Notes: generated by a model from the sequence alone, not told the origin. A stretch of 22,314 nt of DNA from Propionibacteriaceae bacterium (GCA_009778535.1 WRJP01000007.1:1-22314); one strand, 5' to 3'; shown: positions 7,815-15,907, numbered from the stretch's first letter. Program-made: numbers and translations.

Positions 7815-7820
7815 TATGCT
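7815..7820 (+). promoter_or_regulatory. -10 box for leaderless rsmI transcript
   Basis: TATGCT (7815-7820) is followed by CTAGGG and then the GTG start at 7827. This is the 6-nt spacing expected if transcription begins at the start codon. The purine-rich CTAGGG abuts the codon too closely to be a normal ribosome site. Confidence 0.5.
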
Positions 7821-7826
7821 CTAGGG

Positions 7827-8669
7827 GTGAGTGGACGCTTGGTGCTGGCTGGAACTCCTATCGGCAATTTGAGTGACGCAACACCTGCGTTGCGGCAGAT
7901 GCTGACCCAAGCGGATGTGATCGCAGCCGAGGACACCAGACGCGCAAAGAAGCTGCTGGCCGGATTAGGTCTGGAAACTGGCGCCCACATCGTTTCGTAC
8001 TATGACCAAAATGAGACGACGCGAACCCCAGAACTGCTCGGGTATCTGCGAGATGACAAGACGGTGCTGGTGGTCACCGATGCCGGAATGCCGACGGTGA
8101 GTGACCCGGGATACCGCATAGTAAGGGCAGCCATCGAATCAGACATTGCGGTGACAACCATACCTGGCCCTTCAGCAGTAGTGACTGCCCTAGCAGTTTC
8201 GGGACTACCCACAGATCGCTTTTGCTTTGAAGGTTTCCTGCCACGCAAAGCTGGAGAACGAAAAACTCGCCTGGACGAGTTGGCGACCGAAATGCGCACC
8301 ATGATCTTCTTCGAAGCCCCGCACCGCCTCCTGGATTTTCTAAACGCAGCTATTGACGTTTTTGGCGCAACTCGCCAAGCCAGCGTTAGTCGTGAGATGA
8401 CCAAGGTATTTGAGGAAACTAAACGCGGAACCCTTGCGGACTTGGCAGTTTGGGCGCAAACCGGCATTCGCGGTGAAATCACTATCTGTATTGCGGGAGC
8501 ACCGACCACCCAAACAGCCACGTTAGCCGAAACTGTTAGCCAAGTTCTCGATTTAGCGGCCACCGGAGTTCCACTCGCAGCCGCCGCTACCCAACTTGCA
8601 GCGATGAGTGGGTATGCTCGCAACCAGTTGTATCAATCAGCGCTACAGGCTCGAAAGGAAACCCCGTGA
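7827..8669 (+). CDS. rsmI: 16S rRNA (cytidine1402-2'-O)-methyltransferase
   Basis: This 280-residue member of the tetrapyrrole (corrin/porphyrin) methylase fold 2'-O-methylates C1402 in the 16S rRNA decoding centre using S-adenosylmethionine. Diagnostic motifs are LAGTPIGNLSD at the N terminus, VIAAEDTRRAKKLL, VVTDAGMPTVSDPGYR, the SAM-site GPSAVVTALAVSGLPTD, FEGFLPRK and FFEAPHRL. Length matches the family. The GTG start begins the conserved region directly and has a -10 box 6 nt upstream. It leads a compact plus-strand group with tatD, whose start overlaps the rsmI stop (GTGA). The position divergent from pmt is conserved in actinobacteria. Confidence 0.94.
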   Translation: MSGRLVLAGTPIGNLSDATPALRQMLTQADVIAAEDTRRAKKLLAGLGLETGAHIVSYYDQNETTRTPELLGYLRDDKTVLVVTDAGMPTVSDPGYRIVRAAIESDIAVTTIPGPSAVVTALAVSGLPTDRFCFEGFLPRKAGERKTRLDELATEMRTMIFFEAPHRLLDFLNAAIDVFGATRQASVSREMTKVFEETKRGTLADLAVWAQTGIRGEITICIAGAPTTQTATLAETVSQVLDLAATGVPLAAAATQLAAMSGYARNQLYQSALQARKETP

Positions 8670-9493
8670 CTTCGCTACCTCCCGCTCCGCCACCACTGCC
8701 CGCGCCTACCGTAGATGCCCACACTCACCTGGGATACACCGTCGCAAAAACTCGGCAAGCCGCAGCAGACATCATTCAAGCTGCCCACGATGTCGGCATC
8801 ACCAAGATCGTGGATGTCGGCTGCGATGTTGCGTCCGCAAAAGAGTCAATCGCGTTCGCCGAACGTTTTGAAAGCGTGATCTCCTGCATTTCAATCCACC
8901 CCAACGACGCCGCCCGACTCGGGCAGCGGCTACCCGAAGCTCTTGCCGAGATAGCGGCACTTATTCCGAGCAGCTCGAAGGTGCGCGGTATCGGAGAGAC
9001 CGGCCTGGACTACTTCCGCACCACCGACCCCGAAGGCCAAGCGCGGCAACGTCATTCATTTGCACAACACATCGAATGGGCCAAAGTCCACCAACTTCCA
9101 CTAGTTATCCATGACCGCGATGCTCACGCCGACATTTTGGCGGTTCTTGACAGCGAAACACCACCGGCGAAAGTGATGATGCACTGCTTTTCCGGCGATG
9201 CCGCCTTCGCGAAAGCCTGCCTGGATCGCGGCTGGTGGCTCTCGTTCCCTGGCACCATCACTTTCAACGCCAACACCGAGTTACGCGAAGCGCTGCGGCT
9301 GGTGCCTCAAGACCGAATTCTCGTCGAAACCGATGCTCCATACCTGACTCCGATGCCGCACCGCGGGAAAACAAACGGCTCGTATTTGCTGCCTCACACT
9401 GTGAGTTTCATGGCCGAATTCTTGGAACGTGACCTGGCCGAACTCTGCAATCAAGTCAGCGAAAACGCCTTCGCGCTTTTTGGGGAGTGGTGA
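8666..9493 (+). CDS. tatD: TatD family metal-dependent hydrolase/DNase
   Basis: This 275-residue TIM-barrel metallohydrolase belongs to the amidohydrolase superfamily; members have 3'-5' exonuclease activity on DNA. Metal-ligand motifs are visible: VDAHTHLG (H19 and H21), GIGETGLDYF, LPLVIHDRDAHADIL, MMHCFSGDAAFAKACLDRG and VETDAPYLTPMPHRGKTN. The GTG at 8666 overlaps the rsmI stop and has AAAGGAAA upstream. The first 15 residues are Pro-rich and probably flexible. Its stop overlaps the preferred ksgA start (TGATG). In mycobacteria metG lies before and rpfB after this gene; neither is here. Cellular function of the family is not tightly defined. Confidence 0.92.
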   Translation: MTSLPPAPPPLPAPTVDAHTHLGYTVAKTRQAAADIIQAAHDVGITKIVDVGCDVASAKESIAFAERFESVISCISIHPNDAARLGQRLPEALAEIAALIPSSSKVRGIGETGLDYFRTTDPEGQARQRHSFAQHIEWAKVHQLPLVIHDRDAHADILAVLDSETPPAKVMMHCFSGDAAFAKACLDRGWWLSFPGTITFNANTELREALRLVPQDRILVETDAPYLTPMPHRGKTNGSYLLPHTVSFMAEFLERDLAELCNQVSENAFALFGEW

Positions 9494-10353
9494 TGCTCGA
9501 CCCGAGAACCATTCGCCAACTGGCAGCAGAGATCGGGCTACGCCCCTCAAAGACGAAGGGGCAGAACTTCGTGCATGATGCTAACACCGTACGGCGGATA
9601 GTGACCGCAGCAGGAGTTGGGGCTGACGATACCGTGTTGGAGGTAGGGCCAGGATTGGGTTCGTTGACGTTGGCGTTGCTGGAATCGGGAGCGAAGGTCG
9701 TCGCGGTTGAGATTGAGTCAGCCTTAGCTGCAAGACTCCCAAAGACGGTACGAGATCATCTGCCAAACAGCATAGGGAAACTACAGGTTATCAAAGCAGA
9801 CGCCTTGGAGTTGACACCAACCCAGCTAGGGAACATGGCACCAAACTCATTGGTTGCAAACCTTCCCTACAATGTTTCCGTTCCGGTGATTCTGCATTTA
9901 CTTTCGTCGTTTGAATCGATCACTGCTGGTTTGGTTATGGTTCAATCCGAAGTCGCCGACCGGCTGGTGGCACCTCCAGGTTCCAAGACCTACGGAGTCC
10001 CTTCCGCAAAACTGGCGTGGTATGCCACCGCTGAGCGGGTCGGCAGCGTTCCACGGAACGTTTTCTGGCCGGTACCCAACGTGGATTCCGGATTAGTGCG
10101 ATTTACCAGGAATCCGACTGTCTCAGATGCAGACGAACGCAAACTCACTTTTACGGTGATAGATGCCGCGTTTGGACAGCGCCGTAAAATGCTACGTTCG
10201 GCACTGGCAGGACTATTTGGCACGACGCAAGCTGCAACTAAGGCTTTAGAAGCGGCTGAGATCGACCCGAAACTACGCGGCGAGATGCTGGGAATCGCCC
10301 AATTTCAAACTCTGGCACGGGGTTTGGCAAATACTCCAGATCAAGCGCGGTGA
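9493..10353 (+). CDS. ksgA: 16S rRNA (adenine1518-N6/adenine1519-N6)-dimethyltransferase
   Basis: KsgA/RsmA dimethylates two adjacent adenosines in the 3'-terminal hairpin of 16S rRNA, a late step and checkpoint in 30S assembly. Motifs are KTKGQNFVHDANTVRRIV (KsgA N-terminal signature), SAM motif I VLEVGPGLGSLTLAL, acidic motif II VVAVEIE, and catalytic motif IV NLPYN, followed by FWPVPNVDSGLVRF. Two in-frame GTG codons lie at 9487 and 9490, but ATG 9493 is preferred because GGGGAG at 9482-9487 is then correctly spaced; this gives 286 residues. It is coupled to tatD by TGATG and is followed 7 nt later by ispE, the usual actinobacterial order. Confidence 0.94.
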   Translation: MLDPRTIRQLAAEIGLRPSKTKGQNFVHDANTVRRIVTAAGVGADDTVLEVGPGLGSLTLALLESGAKVVAVEIESALAARLPKTVRDHLPNSIGKLQVIKADALELTPTQLGNMAPNSLVANLPYNVSVPVILHLLSSFESITAGLVMVQSEVADRLVAPPGSKTYGVPSAKLAWYATAERVGSVPRNVFWPVPNVDSGLVRFTRNPTVSDADERKLTFTVIDAAFGQRRKMLRSALAGLFGTTQAATKALEAAEIDPKLRGEMLGIAQFQTLARGLANTPDQAR

Positions 10354-10360
10354 TCAGAAG

Positions 10361-11284
10361 ATGAAGGCAAGAACCCCAGCTGAGGTCGTAGTTCAAGTGC
10401 CAGGTAAAATAAATCTCTGCTTACGCTCTGGCGCTAGACGACCCGACGGTTATCATCAGTTAGCGACTATTTTCCAAGCGGTATCAGTATTTGACGAGGT
10501 GAAGGCAACCCCTGCCGCGGGTGGCGAAATTAGGCTGCACGTCAGCGGGAAAAAAGTCAAAGCCGTGCCTACTGGTAAAGAAAATTTGGCCTACCAAGCT
10601 GCTGCACTGCTGGCACGCTGGACGGGTCGAGCCGAAAAACTTGGAGTCGAATTGTCGATTCACAAGCGGATACCCGTCAGCGGCGGGATGGCTGGGGGTT
10701 CGGCGGATGCCGCCGCCGCTTTACTGGCATGTGCGAAGCTGTGGAACATTGAAATCTCCATCCCAGAGTTGACCGTACTGGGTGCCCAGTTGGGTGCCGA
10801 CGTTCCTTTTTGTTTGCGTGGCGGCACTGCGTTGGGTGTTAATCGTGGCGATGTGCTGACACCAGTTATGAGTCGCGGAACCTACCACTGGCTCCTAGCT
10901 TTTAGCGACGAAGGACTATCCACTGCAACAGTATTTTCCACTTTCGACGCCATGTCGCCGACCAGCAGCGACCAAGTTGCAGTTGATGAAACGATTCTGA
11001 GCGCACTTGCTACCGGCGATGCCGCCGCACTCGGCAAGGCTCTGGTCAACGATCTACAGGCCGCTGCACTGAAATTGCGTCCCGACTTGGAAAAAGTACT
11101 CGCGGCTGGGCTTGATCTCGGAGCGCTCGGCGCGGTGATTTCAGGTTCGGGGCCTACGGTCGGGTTCCTTTGCAAAGACGAGAAGGCTGCCATTGAGCTT
11201 TCGGTGCGGCTGAGCAGCGTTGGGCTGGGAAGCAACCTGCGCCGAGTTCACGGCCCCGTTCCTGGCGCCAGAGTGATTGGTTGA
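10361..11284 (+). CDS. ispE: 4-diphosphocytidyl-2-C-methyl-D-erythritol kinase
   Basis: This 307-residue GHMP kinase phosphorylates CDP-methylerythritol at the 2-hydroxyl in the non-mevalonate (MEP) isoprenoid pathway. The N terminus VQVPGKINLCLRSGARRPDGYH carries the family's substrate-binding motif. The ATP-binding glycine loop is PVSGGMAGGSADAA (105-118). The C-terminal GAVISGSGPTVGFLC is GHMP motif 3. The ATG lies 7 nt after the ksgA stop with only a weak AGAAG upstream, so coupling to ksgA is likely. The gene ends convergently with the MFS transporter, leaving 38 nt without an obvious terminator hairpin. Its products feed the polyprenyl phosphates used by Pmt and in cell-wall synthesis. 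Confidence 0.94.
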   Translation: MKARTPAEVVVQVPGKINLCLRSGARRPDGYHQLATIFQAVSVFDEVKATPAAGGEIRLHVSGKKVKAVPTGKENLAYQAAALLARWTGRAEKLGVELSIHKRIPVSGGMAGGSADAAAALLACAKLWNIEISIPELTVLGAQLGADVPFCLRGGTALGVNRGDVLTPVMSRGTYHWLLAFSDEGLSTATVFSTFDAMSPTSSDQVAVDETILSALATGDAAALGKALVNDLQAAALKLRPDLEKVLAAGLDLGALGAVISGSGPTVGFLCKDEKAAIELSVRLSSVGLGSNLRRVHGPVPGARVIG

Positions 11285-11322
11285 TTCCTCCCTAACAGTC
11301 CCGCCGATCTCTTTCCCGCTGG

Positions 11323-12501
11323 TTACCCAATTCCCGATAGCTGGTTGTCGTCAACCGCACGAGAAGGCAATAGCCGTGCCAGAACTAACAGACTGAGGAG
11401 AAGGACTGGGGGAAAAAACATAGCGGGCTGAATGCCAACCGCTGTGATGAACCCACCCATGATGGCAGGACCAGTAAGCATCGCCGCATATCCAAAAGTC
11501 ACAGCGACAGCCAAACCCTTTCCCCCAGCTAAGTGTCCAGCGATTGCATACACTTGGGGAGCGACCACTCCCATACCCAGTCCAACCAACGCCCAGCCTG
11601 CCAGCAGCACCAAGAAGTCGCCAGAAGTGGCGACGATCACATAGCCACAGATTGCACAGGCCGCTCCTAGCCGCACCAGCAAACGCCGTCCGATAGCCAG
11701 CACCAACAAGTCGCCAACCAGCCGTATTACCGTCATGGTGCCGCCATATGCCGCGACAGCCAGCGCCGCTTGGCTGGGGTCAATCTGGGCGACCGTGGCA
11801 ACATGGATGCCAGACCAATCCATCCCAGTGCCTTCACCGATACCAGCCGCAATCGCCATCAATCCCAAAAGATAAGCCGCCGCAGGAATACGCAACTTCT
11901 TCCCCGTCGCGTCGCGGCTTTGTCGAGGCTGAGTTTGCGGAATGATGCGGTACCCCAGCATCAGCACTCCTACCCCTAGCGCCGCAACACTAACCTGCAC
12001 GACTTGCAGGCTCGCATATGGAGATAGACCCGAAATCGCAGCCACAATGAAAAGCGAACCAGCGCCGAAGGTATTCCCTAACGCCCAGACCCCGTGTAAG
12101 AAACTCAGCACCGGCGATGACTTTTGTTTTTCGACTTCGACACCCAACAAATTCATTGCAACGTCTAAACCGCCATTGCCGACCCCGAAGCAGAAAACTG
12201 CCGCTAGCAGCCACGCATATGAAGGGACAAACGCGAAAGCCAGCGCCGCCCCCAATTGCGGAATGACCGATAGCAGCGCTACTTGGCGTACGCCGTAGCG
12301 GTCAGCAAGCCGCCCTCCCACTTGCATCGCGGTAATGGCTGCTATTCCCGCGGCGATAAAGAGCACCGAGACTCGCAACGGCTCCAACCCGAAATGTGCG
12401 TGGAAGGTAGCCAAAGCACCGGCGTAACTTCCGATTGCGATTCCGTTGTAGCCAAACAGCACAACCGCTGTCCACCAGCCCCTGTGTGCGTCGAATTCCA
12501 C
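11323..12501 (-). CDS. MFS transporter, YbjJ-like
   Basis: This 392-residue, highly hydrophobic protein is consistent with 12 membrane segments. The loop GGRLADRYGVRQ is major-facilitator motif A between helices 2 and 3. The stretch FGVGNGGLDVAMNLLGVEVE followed by SFLHGVWALGN resembles the YbjJ-type subgroup. The substrate cannot be inferred. The GTG start is 1 nt after the stop of the upstream TetR gene and has no clear ribosome site of its own, so translation is probably coupled. This suggests a regulator-transporter operon, typically for efflux of a compound sensed by the regulator. It is convergent with ispE. Confidence 0.85.
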   Translation of the reverse strand: MEFDAHRGWWTAVVLFGYNGIAIGSYAGALATFHAHFGLEPLRVSVLFIAAGIAAITAMQVGGRLADRYGVRQVALLSVIPQLGAALAFAFVPSYAWLLAAVFCFGVGNGGLDVAMNLLGVEVEKQKSSPVLSFLHGVWALGNTFGAGSLFIVAAISGLSPYASLQVVQVSVAALGVGVLMLGYRIIPQTQPRQSRDATGKKLRIPAAAYLLGLMAIAAGIGEGTGMDWSGIHVATVAQIDPSQAALAVAAYGGTMTVIRLVGDLLVLAIGRRLLVRLGAACAICGYVIVATSGDFLVLLAGWALVGLGMGVVAPQVYAIAGHLAGGKGLAVAVTFGYAAMLTGPAIMGGFITAVGIQPAMFFPPVLLLSLLVLARLLPSRAVDDNQLSGIG

Positions 12502-12502
12502 G

Positions 12503-13168
12503 TTATTGCATTTCCAAGGTGTGTAACTGCGGATTTGGTTTCATGCCGCGTAGCCCGTACCAGGTCAGATTCACCAGATGTGCCGCAACCATTGCGCGAG
12601 TGAAATCTTGGTTTTCGCGGTTATCTACCCACCACTGCCCTGCCAATGCCACCAACCCCACCAGCATCTGCGCATACAGCGGGGCGGTTTCAGGATCGTA
12701 TCCACGTTGGGTGAATTCAGCGGCGAGTTGATCTTCCACTTTTGAAGCTATCGCAGACAGAATCGTCGCATACGCCACACCAGGCGAGACCGCCATAGAG
12801 TCGCGGGAAATAATCCGGAAAGCGTCGGGGTGATCCTCTATGAAATCCAGCAACGCCAAGGTGCCCTTTTCAATATGTTCCCTTGACCCAAGGGAGTTGG
12901 CCAACGACGTACTGATAGTGGTCTGCAACGCAGTGGCGCAGCGATCAACGACGACATCGTACAGTCCTTCCTTGCCATTGAAATGCTCGTACACGACCGG
13001 TTTACTCACTCCAGCCGAAGCCGCGATTTCTTCGACGGAAGTACCTTCCAAGCCTTTTTCGGCGAATAAAACTTGGGCGACCTCAATGAGTTGTTCGTGA
13101 CGCTGCGAATGCGTCATCCGTACCCGAGGTTGCGGCATCCGCCCAGATAGCGAAGTTAAGTTGGACAC
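12503..13168 (-). CDS. TetR/AcrR family transcriptional regulator
   Basis: This 221-residue regulator has an N-terminal helix-turn-helix at about residues 23-68. It reads AQVLFAEKGLEGTSVEEIA and then AGVSKPVVYEHFNGKEGLYD, a classic TetR DNA-binding domain. The rest is a helical ligand-binding/dimerisation domain. The GTG at 13168 is used; AAGG lies close upstream, and an internal ATG at residue 11 is an alternative. It precedes the MFS gene by 1 nt and probably represses that operon, including itself. A TetR gene next to glmU is also found in mycobacteria, so the position may be ancestral. I saw no clear palindromic operator in its upstream region. Confidence 0.88.
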   Translation of the reverse strand: MSNLTSLSGRMPQPRVRMTHSQRHEQLIEVAQVLFAEKGLEGTSVEEIAASAGVSKPVVYEHFNGKEGLYDVVVDRCATALQTTISTSLANSLGSREHIEKGTLALLDFIEDHPDAFRIISRDSMAVSPGVAYATILSAIASKVEDQLAAEFTQRGYDPETAPLYAQMLVGLVALAGQWWVDNRENQDFTRAMVAAHLVNLTWYGLRGMKPNPQLHTLEMQ

Positions 13169-13245
13169 CCTTCATTTTGACATACTCGGTCTAGTTGCCC
13201 GTACCTCATCTGTTGGGGAAGGAAAGAAGTACTGCGCATTTGGGC

Positions 13246-13251
13246 TAGACT
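13246..13251 (+). promoter_or_regulatory. Possible -10 box for tRNA-Gln (and glmU)
   Basis: TAGACT at 13246-13251 is a good match to TANNNT and lies 13 nt before the tRNA 5' end. No matching -35 at 16-18 bp was found. A consensus TTGACA at 13177-13182 is too far upstream to partner it. Confidence 0.35.
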
Positions 13252-13264
13252 ATGAGGCGGTCAT

Positions 13265-13343
13265 TCCCTGGTTGGTCTTTCGGCAGGGCCCGCCTGACTT
13301 TGAATCAGGATTAGCGAAGTAGGTTCGACTCCTACCCAGGGAG
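13265..13343 (+). tRNA. tRNA-Gln (anticodon TTG)
   Basis: Cloverleaf by eye: acceptor TCCCTGG (13265-13271) pairs over 7 bp with CCAGGGA (13336-13342). The D-stem is GGTC/GGCC. The anticodon stem CCTGA/TCAGG encloses CTTTGAA, so the anticodon is TTG (Gln). The T-arm is GTAGG-TTCGACT-CCTAC (13319-13335), with discriminator G at 13343. CCA is not encoded. Two features are unusual. The variable region, ATTAGCGAA, is 9 nt instead of 4-5, and two bases rather than one separate the D- and anticodon stems. Position 14 also appears to be T. A tRNA-Gln upstream of glmU is common in actinobacteria. Confidence 0.85.
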
Positions 13344-13370
13344 CGCTCGGGTTGAGAGGATGAGTACCAT

Positions 13371-14840
13371 ATGGCTGACGAGACAGTGTCCGCAGTAATC
13401 ATCTTGGCTGCGGGTTTCGGAACGCGTATGAAATCTGCCCGCCCCAAAGTGCTGCATGAAGTTGCTGGCCGCTCAATGATCGCACACGCCATAAACGCCG
13501 CAAACGCTCTAGCTCCGCAGCGACTGGTTGTTGTGCTCGGACATGAACGCGAAATGGTCGCCCAACATTTGTCCGATATTGCCCCGCATGTGCAATTGGC
13601 CTTCCAGGAGCAGATGTTGGGAACTGGGGACGCAGTACGTGTCGGGCAGTCAGTTATCTCCGAAATCTCGGGAACCATCGTCGTCACTAGCGGCGACGTA
13701 CCGCTGCTTGAAGGCGAAACGCTGCGGGAGCTGGTGCGCACGCACCAACTTTCCGACAACGCCATCACCGTAATGACAGCCGTTGTTCCCAACCCCGACG
13801 GGTATGGCAGGATAGTCCGCGAACAAGATCGAGTAACGGCGATTGTCGAGCAGTTGGATGCCAACGCTGACCAAAAACTTATAAACGAGATCAACGCCGG
13901 TATCTATGCTTTCGATGCGCAAGTTCTGCGTGAAGGGCTGGCGCAACTTGCCCCAATCAATACCCAAGGCGAACTTTACTTAACCGACGTGATCGCCTTT
14001 GCGAATGCGAATGGCCACAAAGTAGGCGCATATCAGCTACTGGATTACCAACAAGCCGAGGGCGTGAACGATCGGATTCAGTTGGCTGCCCGCAATGCCG
14101 AAATGAATTCGCGGATTCTGCGCCGTTGGATGCTGGCTGGAGTCACCATCGTCGATCCGGCTACCACCTGGATTGGAGCAGAAGTCGATCTTGCCCCCGA
14201 CGTTACGCTCAAGCCTGGAACTTCACTCGAAGGGGCGACATCGGTTGCGGCCGGAGCAGTCGTGGGGCCTGACACCACGCTCATTGATGTTGAAGTCGGT
14301 GAAAATGCCGAAGTGGTACGCACTCACGCTTCACTTTCGGTGATTGATGCCGATGCAAAGGTTGGCCCGTTCTCATATCTGCGACCTGGAACGATTGTTG
14401 GCGAGGGAGCCAAAATCGGTGCGTTTGTGGAAGCCAAGAATGCCCAACTTGGCGCTGGGGCGAAAGTCCCACATTTGACGTACTGCGGCGATGCGGTGGT
14501 TGGCGCGGGAGCAAACATCGGCGCTGGCACGATTTTTGCTAACTACGACGGAACCTCAAAATCGGTTAGCCATGTTGGAGAGGGTTCGTTTGTGGGTAGC
14601 AATTCGGTGTTAGTAGCGCCGGTAACGATTGCTGCTGGCGCATATGTGGGAGCTGGTTCGGTAATCACTCGCAAAGTCGAGTCTGGCCAGTTGGGGGTAG
14701 CTCGCAGCCAGCAACGCAACATTGCCGGATGGGTGGATTCGCATCGGGCAGGTACCGTCACGCAAGAAGCGGCACACAAGTGTGGACAATCAGGCGATAA
14801 TAGTTCCCGCAGCGATGACGAGACCTTAATAACCGAGTAA
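13371..14840 (+). CDS. glmU: Bifunctional UDP-N-acetylglucosamine pyrophosphorylase / glucosamine-1-phosphate N-acetyltransferase
   Basis: GlmU makes UDP-GlcNAc for peptidoglycan: it acetylates glucosamine-1-phosphate and then attaches UMP. The 489-residue protein has the N-terminal nucleotidyltransferase signature IILAAGFGTRMKSARPKVLH (about 10-29). LGTGDAVR and GDVPLL are in the same domain. From about residue 255 a left-handed beta-helix of hexapeptide repeats follows, containing YLRPGTIVGEGAKIG, FVEAKNAQLGAGAKVPHLTY and GAGTIFANYDG, the acetyltransferase site. The C-terminal tail is hydrophilic. GAGAGGATGAG precedes the ATG. It lies just after tRNA-Gln and before prs, an order conserved in actinobacteria. 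Confidence 0.95.
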   Translation: MADETVSAVIILAAGFGTRMKSARPKVLHEVAGRSMIAHAINAANALAPQRLVVVLGHEREMVAQHLSDIAPHVQLAFQEQMLGTGDAVRVGQSVISEISGTIVVTSGDVPLLEGETLRELVRTHQLSDNAITVMTAVVPNPDGYGRIVREQDRVTAIVEQLDANADQKLINEINAGIYAFDAQVLREGLAQLAPINTQGELYLTDVIAFANANGHKVGAYQLLDYQQAEGVNDRIQLAARNAEMNSRILRRWMLAGVTIVDPATTWIGAEVDLAPDVTLKPGTSLEGATSVAAGAVVGPDTTLIDVEVGENAEVVRTHASLSVIDADAKVGPFSYLRPGTIVGEGAKIGAFVEAKNAQLGAGAKVPHLTYCGDAVVGAGANIGAGTIFANYDGTSKSVSHVGEGSFVGSNSVLVAPVTIAAGAYVGAGSVITRKVESGQLGVARSQQRNIAGWVDSHRAGTVTQEAAHKCGQSGDNSSRSDDETLITE

Positions 14841-14868
14841 AGCAGCGACATTTAAGGAGAGGCGCCGG

Positions 14869-15837
14869 ATGAGTGGAAGAACAAGACCGTTAGAACGACA
14901 TCTGATGGTCTGCACCGGCAGGGCTCATCCTGAATTGGCACAAGAAATCGCCAAATTGCTTGAAGTCGATCTAATCCCAACCCGCTTGCTGTCATATGCC
15001 AACTCCGAGGTTTACGTCAGATTCGAGGAGTCGGTACGCGGTGCGGATGCCTTCGTGATTCAAAGCCATTGCGCCCCAGTAAACGAATGGCTGATGGAAC
15101 AGTTGATTATGGTGGACGCACTGCGTCGAGCTTCAACGGCTCGAATCAACGTGGTTGTCCCGTGTTACCCCTACGCGCGTCAGGACAAGAAACACGCTGG
15201 ACGCGAGCCTATCTCGGCTCGCTTAGTTGCTGATCTTTTCAAAGCTGCCGGTGCTGATCGTTTGATGTCAATCGATTTTCACGCCGACCAGGTGCAGGGC
15301 TTCTTCGACGGGCCAGTCGATCACTTATCTGCAATGCCGGTGCTGATAAAGCACGTAAAAACCAACTATGATCTGAGCCGATTGACTGTGGTGTCCCCAG
15401 ATGCCGGCCGAGTAAAAACTGCGGACAAATGGTGTGACAAGCTAGGTACGCCGCTGGCTATCATCCATAAACGCCGCGACCCCAACAGAGCAAACGAAGT
15501 TGCAGTCGGCGAAGTCGTCGGCGATGTTAAGGACAGAATCTGCCTGATAGTGGACGACATGATCGACACTGGCGGCACTATCTGTAAGGCAGCCGACACT
15601 CTCAAAAAAAATGGTGCTAAGGCTGTTATCACGGCCGCCACCCACCCAGTACTTTCTGGAAAAGCACTCGACCAACTCAACGATTCGGTTTTGGAAGAAG
15701 TAATCGTCACTAACACGCTTCCCATTCCTGATGAGGATTTGATTAAAAAGCTGACGGTGCTTTCGGTTGCGCCGATCATAGCTGCGGCGATTCAGGCGGT
15801 ATACGAGGACGGTTCGGTCACCACGCTCTTTAAGTAG
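14869..15837 (+). CDS. prs: Ribose-phosphate pyrophosphokinase (PRPP synthetase)
   Basis: This 322-residue enzyme forms phosphoribosyl pyrophosphate from ribose-5-phosphate and ATP, supplying purine, pyrimidine, histidine and tryptophan synthesis. Motifs are YANSEVYVRFEESVRGAD at the N terminus, VVPCYPYARQDKKHAGREPI (the flexible ATP-site loop), the Mg/ribose segment SIDFHADQVQGFFDGPVDHL, and the PRPP loop ICLIVDDMIDTGGTICKAA. All fit class I PRPP synthetases. AAGGAGAGG lies upstream of ATG 14869, and only 28 nt separate it from glmU, so they probably share a transcript. A GC-rich inverted repeat follows the stop. Confidence 0.96.
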   Translation: MSGRTRPLERHLMVCTGRAHPELAQEIAKLLEVDLIPTRLLSYANSEVYVRFEESVRGADAFVIQSHCAPVNEWLMEQLIMVDALRRASTARINVVVPCYPYARQDKKHAGREPISARLVADLFKAAGADRLMSIDFHADQVQGFFDGPVDHLSAMPVLIKHVKTNYDLSRLTVVSPDAGRVKTADKWCDKLGTPLAIIHKRRDPNRANEVAVGEVVGDVKDRICLIVDDMIDTGGTICKAADTLKKNGAKAVITAATHPVLSGKALDQLNDSVLEEVIVTNTLPIPDEDLIKKLTVLSVAPIIAAAIQAVYEDGSVTTLFK

Positions 15838-15839
15838 CG

Positions 15840-15877
15840 CAGCGCCCCTAGCCGGAAAATTCGATGTTCGGGCGCTG
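15840..15877 (+). terminator. GC-rich hairpin after prs (possible terminator without T-tract)
   Basis: CAGCGCCC (15840-15847) is the exact complement of GGGCGCTG (15870-15877), with a 22-nt loop. It begins 3 nt after the prs stop. There is no T-run, so intrinsic termination is doubtful. An attenuator or processing stem is equally possible. Confidence 0.4.
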
Positions 15878-15893
15878 ATGGAGTAACATTTCA

Positions 15894-15907
15894 CTCGCCG
15901 CGGCGAG
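15894..15907. promoter_or_regulatory. Perfect 14-bp palindrome upstream of rplY
   Basis: CTCGCCGCGGCGAG is fully self-complementary and lies 74 nt before the rplY start. In RNA it could only form a hairpin by opening the centre, so a DNA site for a dimeric protein is at least as likely. Function is unknown. Confidence 0.3.

Noticed and set aside
13177..13182. TTGACA as the -35 of the tRNA-Gln promoter
   Set aside because: No suitable -10 lies 16-18 bp downstream, and the TAGACT near the tRNA is over 60 bp away. It falls in the tetR upstream region and may be coincidental.
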